Source of the DNA: an uncultured Arthrobacter sp.
Lineage (GTDB): Bacteria > Actinomycetota > Actinomycetes > Actinomycetales > Micrococcaceae
Reading direction: 5' to 3'
Assembly (NCBI RefSeq): GCF_902805515.1
Contig: NZ_CADCTE010000056.1
Span: 1-49,348 of the forward strand
DNA: 49,348 nucleotides
The position numbers and the translations under genes are program-made. The notes below the pieces were generated by a model, which ran no database searches, was not told the origin of the DNA, and saw nothing but the letters and a program-made list of their open reading frames with translations. Shown one piece after another: positions 47,913 through 49,348 of the stretch (the first letter of the stretch is position 1; every line of letters starts with the position of its first letter).

Positions 47913-49265
47913 ATGAGCAGCGAACACAGCGGAAGCACTGCGGCGAACCGCGTGCTGCAGCGCTCAAGCTATCCCGAGTGGCTGCGCATCCACGAGATCC
48001 TCCGCAAGGAGACGGTCGGCGGGATCATCCTGCTCGTGGTCACCGTCGCCGCCCTCATCTGGGCCAACTCGCCCTTCGCCGGAAGCTACTTCGCGCTGCG
48101 CGACTTCGAGTTCGGCTACGAGCCGTGGCACCTGAAGCTGACCGTCGGTGAGTGGGCGGCAGACGGGCTCCTCGCCATCTTCTTCTTCCTCACCGGCCTG
48201 GAGCTGAAACGGGAGTTCGTTGCCGGCGACCTGCGCCGGCCCAGCAGGGCCATCGTCCCCGTGGCGGCGGCCGCCGGCGGCGTCGTCGTGCCGGCTCTGA
48301 TCTACACCGCGGTCAATCTCTCCTCCCCCGAGACCCTGCGCGGCTGGGCGATCCCGACGGCGACGGACATCGCGTTCGCCCTTGCCGTGCTCGCGGTGAT
48401 CAGTTCCCACCTGCCCGGCGCCCTGCGGATCTTCCTGCTCACCCTCGCCGTGGTGGACGACCTCATCGCGATCGCCATCATCGCTTTCTTCTACTCGACC
48501 GACGTGCACGTCGAGTACCTGCTGTGGATGCTGCTGCCGCTCGGCCTCTTCGGATTCCTGGCCCAGCGCAACCCGAAGTTCTTCGGCCGGCGCCTCCCGG
48601 CGGCCTGGCTGATCCTGCTGCCCCTGGGCATCGCCGCCTGGGCCCTGATGCACGCCTCCGGTGTCCATGCCACGGTGGCCGGCGTCCTGCTGGGTTTCCT
48701 GGTGCCGGTGCTGCGCCGGAAGAACGGCATCGTGCAGCCGCCCCGGCCGGGGAAACCGGGCCTGGCCGAGATCTTCGAACACCGGTTCCGGCCGCTGTCC
48801 ACCGGAGTGGCGATCCCTCTGTTCGCCTTCTTCTCGGCAGGCGTTGCGGTGGGCGGTGCCGAGGGCTTCGTCTCGGCGCTCGGCGACCCGGTGACTCTCG
48901 GCATCCTCGCGGCCCTGGTGCTGGGAAAGCCTGCGGGGATCCTGCTCACCACCTGGGCGGTCACGAAAACCACGAAGGCGAGCCTCGATCCCGGGCTCAG
49001 CTGGTGGGACGTCCTGGGGGTCGGGATCCTCGCCGGGGTGGGCTTCACCGTCTCCCTGCTGGTGAACGACCTCAGCTTCGACGCCGGAAGCCCGTCCAAC
49101 GACCATGCCAAGGTGGCGATCCTCTCGGCGTCCCTCACCTCGGCGCTGCTGGCCACGGTAGTGCTGCGGCTGCGCAACCGACGCTACCGCGCCATCGAGG
49201 CCGAGGAAAAGCTCGACCGGGATCGGGACGGAATTCCCGACGTGTTCGAGGACCGGGACCGCTAA
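47913..49265 (+). CDS. nhaA: Na+/H+ antiporter NhaA
   Basis: NhaA exports sodium in exchange for protons, supporting pH and salt balance. The 450 residues hold the NhaA fold: [61 protein letters not shown] and the ion-binding aspartates Asp182-Asp183 in [16 protein letters not shown] is six bases before ATG 47913. The protein exceeds E. coli NhaA (388 residues) by about 60, mostly a hydrophilic C-terminal tail after [16 protein letters not shown]. Its final residues, [16 protein letters not shown] (435-450), match the DxDxDGxxDxxE pattern of Ca2+-binding loops. Confidence 0.95.
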   Translation: MSSEHSGSTAANRVLQRSSYPEWLRIHEILRKETVGGIILLVVTVAALIWANSPFAGSYFALRDFEFGYEPWHLKLTVGEWAADGLLAIFFFLTGLELKREFVAGDLRRPSRAIVPVAAAAGGVVVPALIYTAVNLSSPETLRGWAIPTATDIAFALAVLAVISSHLPGALRIFLLTLAVVDDLIAIAIIAFFYSTDVHVEYLLWMLLPLGLFGFLAQRNPKFFGRRLPAAWLILLPLGIAAWALMHASGVHATVAGVLLGFLVPVLRRKNGIVQPPRPGKPGLAEIFEHRFRPLSTGVAIPLFAFFSAGVAVGGAEGFVSALGDPVTLGILAALVLGKPAGILLTTWAVTKTTKASLDPGLSWWDVLGVGILAGVGFTVSLLVNDLSFDAGSPSNDHAKVAILSASLTSALLATVVLRLRNRRYRAIEAEEKLDRDRDGIPDVFEDRDR

Positions 49266-49270
49266 CGTCA

Positions 49271-49348
49271 ATGACAGACATGGGGGCAGGCATGGCAGCG
49301 GAAACAGCTGCGGAAACGGCAGGGACGGCGGCGGGCGCGGCAGGCACG
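49271..49348 (+). CDS. Start of a further gene, cut by the window edge (uncertain)
   Basis: ATG 49271 begins six bases after the nhaA stop and stays open for 26 codons to the window end. The residues (MTDMGAGMAAETAAE, then Ala/Gly/Thr-rich) show no family. The close spacing suggests a co-transcribed gene, but with so little sequence it may be chance; ATGs at 49280 or 49292 are also possible starts. Confidence 0.3.
   Translation, partial: MTDMGAGMAAETAAETAGTAAGAAGT

Overview
The window is chromosomal DNA from a high-GC actinobacterium. The best fit is the order Micrococcales, Micrococcaceae/Arthrobacter-like, inferred from gene families and gene order only. Supporting families are the acyl-CoA carboxylase epsilon subunit, GatCAB, SCO4848 and DUF2505 proteins, a cysteine-free LpdA, a DtxR/IdeR-type iron box, and many leaderless starts. 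The order birA / accD / accE / maf / accBC, and lpdA / punA / phosphohexomutase, resembles the Mycobacterium tuberculosis Rv3278c-Rv3308 neighbourhood as I recall it, so much of the window is old actinobacterial core. No rRNA, tRNA, CRISPR array, phage or transposase gene was found.

Layout. 1-2836: histidine utilisation (hutU partial and an IclR regulator on the minus strand, hutH divergent). 2866-3741: iron-boxed siderophore-interacting protein. 3787-5479: KhtTU-type K+/H+ antiporter. 5580-9189: FAD oxidoreductase, then kbl and tdh (threonine to glycine). 9190-9543: palindrome-rich gap. 9544-12865: gatCAB. 12970-13515: GNAT. 13775-18432: sugar ABC importer without an ATPase gene, plus a GH3 hexosaminidase. 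18523-25640 (all minus): SDR, birA, PH-domain membrane protein, class III adenylate cyclase, a possible 28-aa leader ORF, PP2C phosphatase, ligA. 25883-33543: accD-accE, an inhibitory-type serpin with a DUF885 metallopeptidase-like gene, maf, accBC. 33555-35680: Ser/Thr kinase coupled to a repeat-rich lipoprotein. 35859-38850: MHS transporter and LpdA. 39185-42504: nucleoside salvage (punA, phosphohexomutase, deoC). 42548-49348: small membrane protein, mfd, DUF2505, SCO4848, nhaA and the start of one more gene.

How the genes work together. AccD, AccE and AccBC form an acyl-CoA carboxylase that BirA biotinylates. Near-identical palindromes (consensus TGTAGGANYCCTACA) lie upstream of both accD and accBC, suggesting one regulator controls both subunits. 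Tdh and Kbl convert threonine to glycine and acetyl-CoA. PunA, the mutase and DeoC take purine nucleosides to pentose phosphates and then to glyceraldehyde 3-phosphate plus an aldehyde. The kinase, PP2C and cyclase are signalling genes in two separate operons.

Points most worth a second look: the shared acc operator; a 68-bp palindromic repeat present twice (38995-39062 and, inverted, 43023-43090) with one compensated stem pair; nested palindromes between tdh and gatB; the serpin inserted into the acc block; a recurrent leaderless promoter signature (TANNNT, six bases, start codon); and the possible leader ORF fused by ATGA overlap to PP2C.
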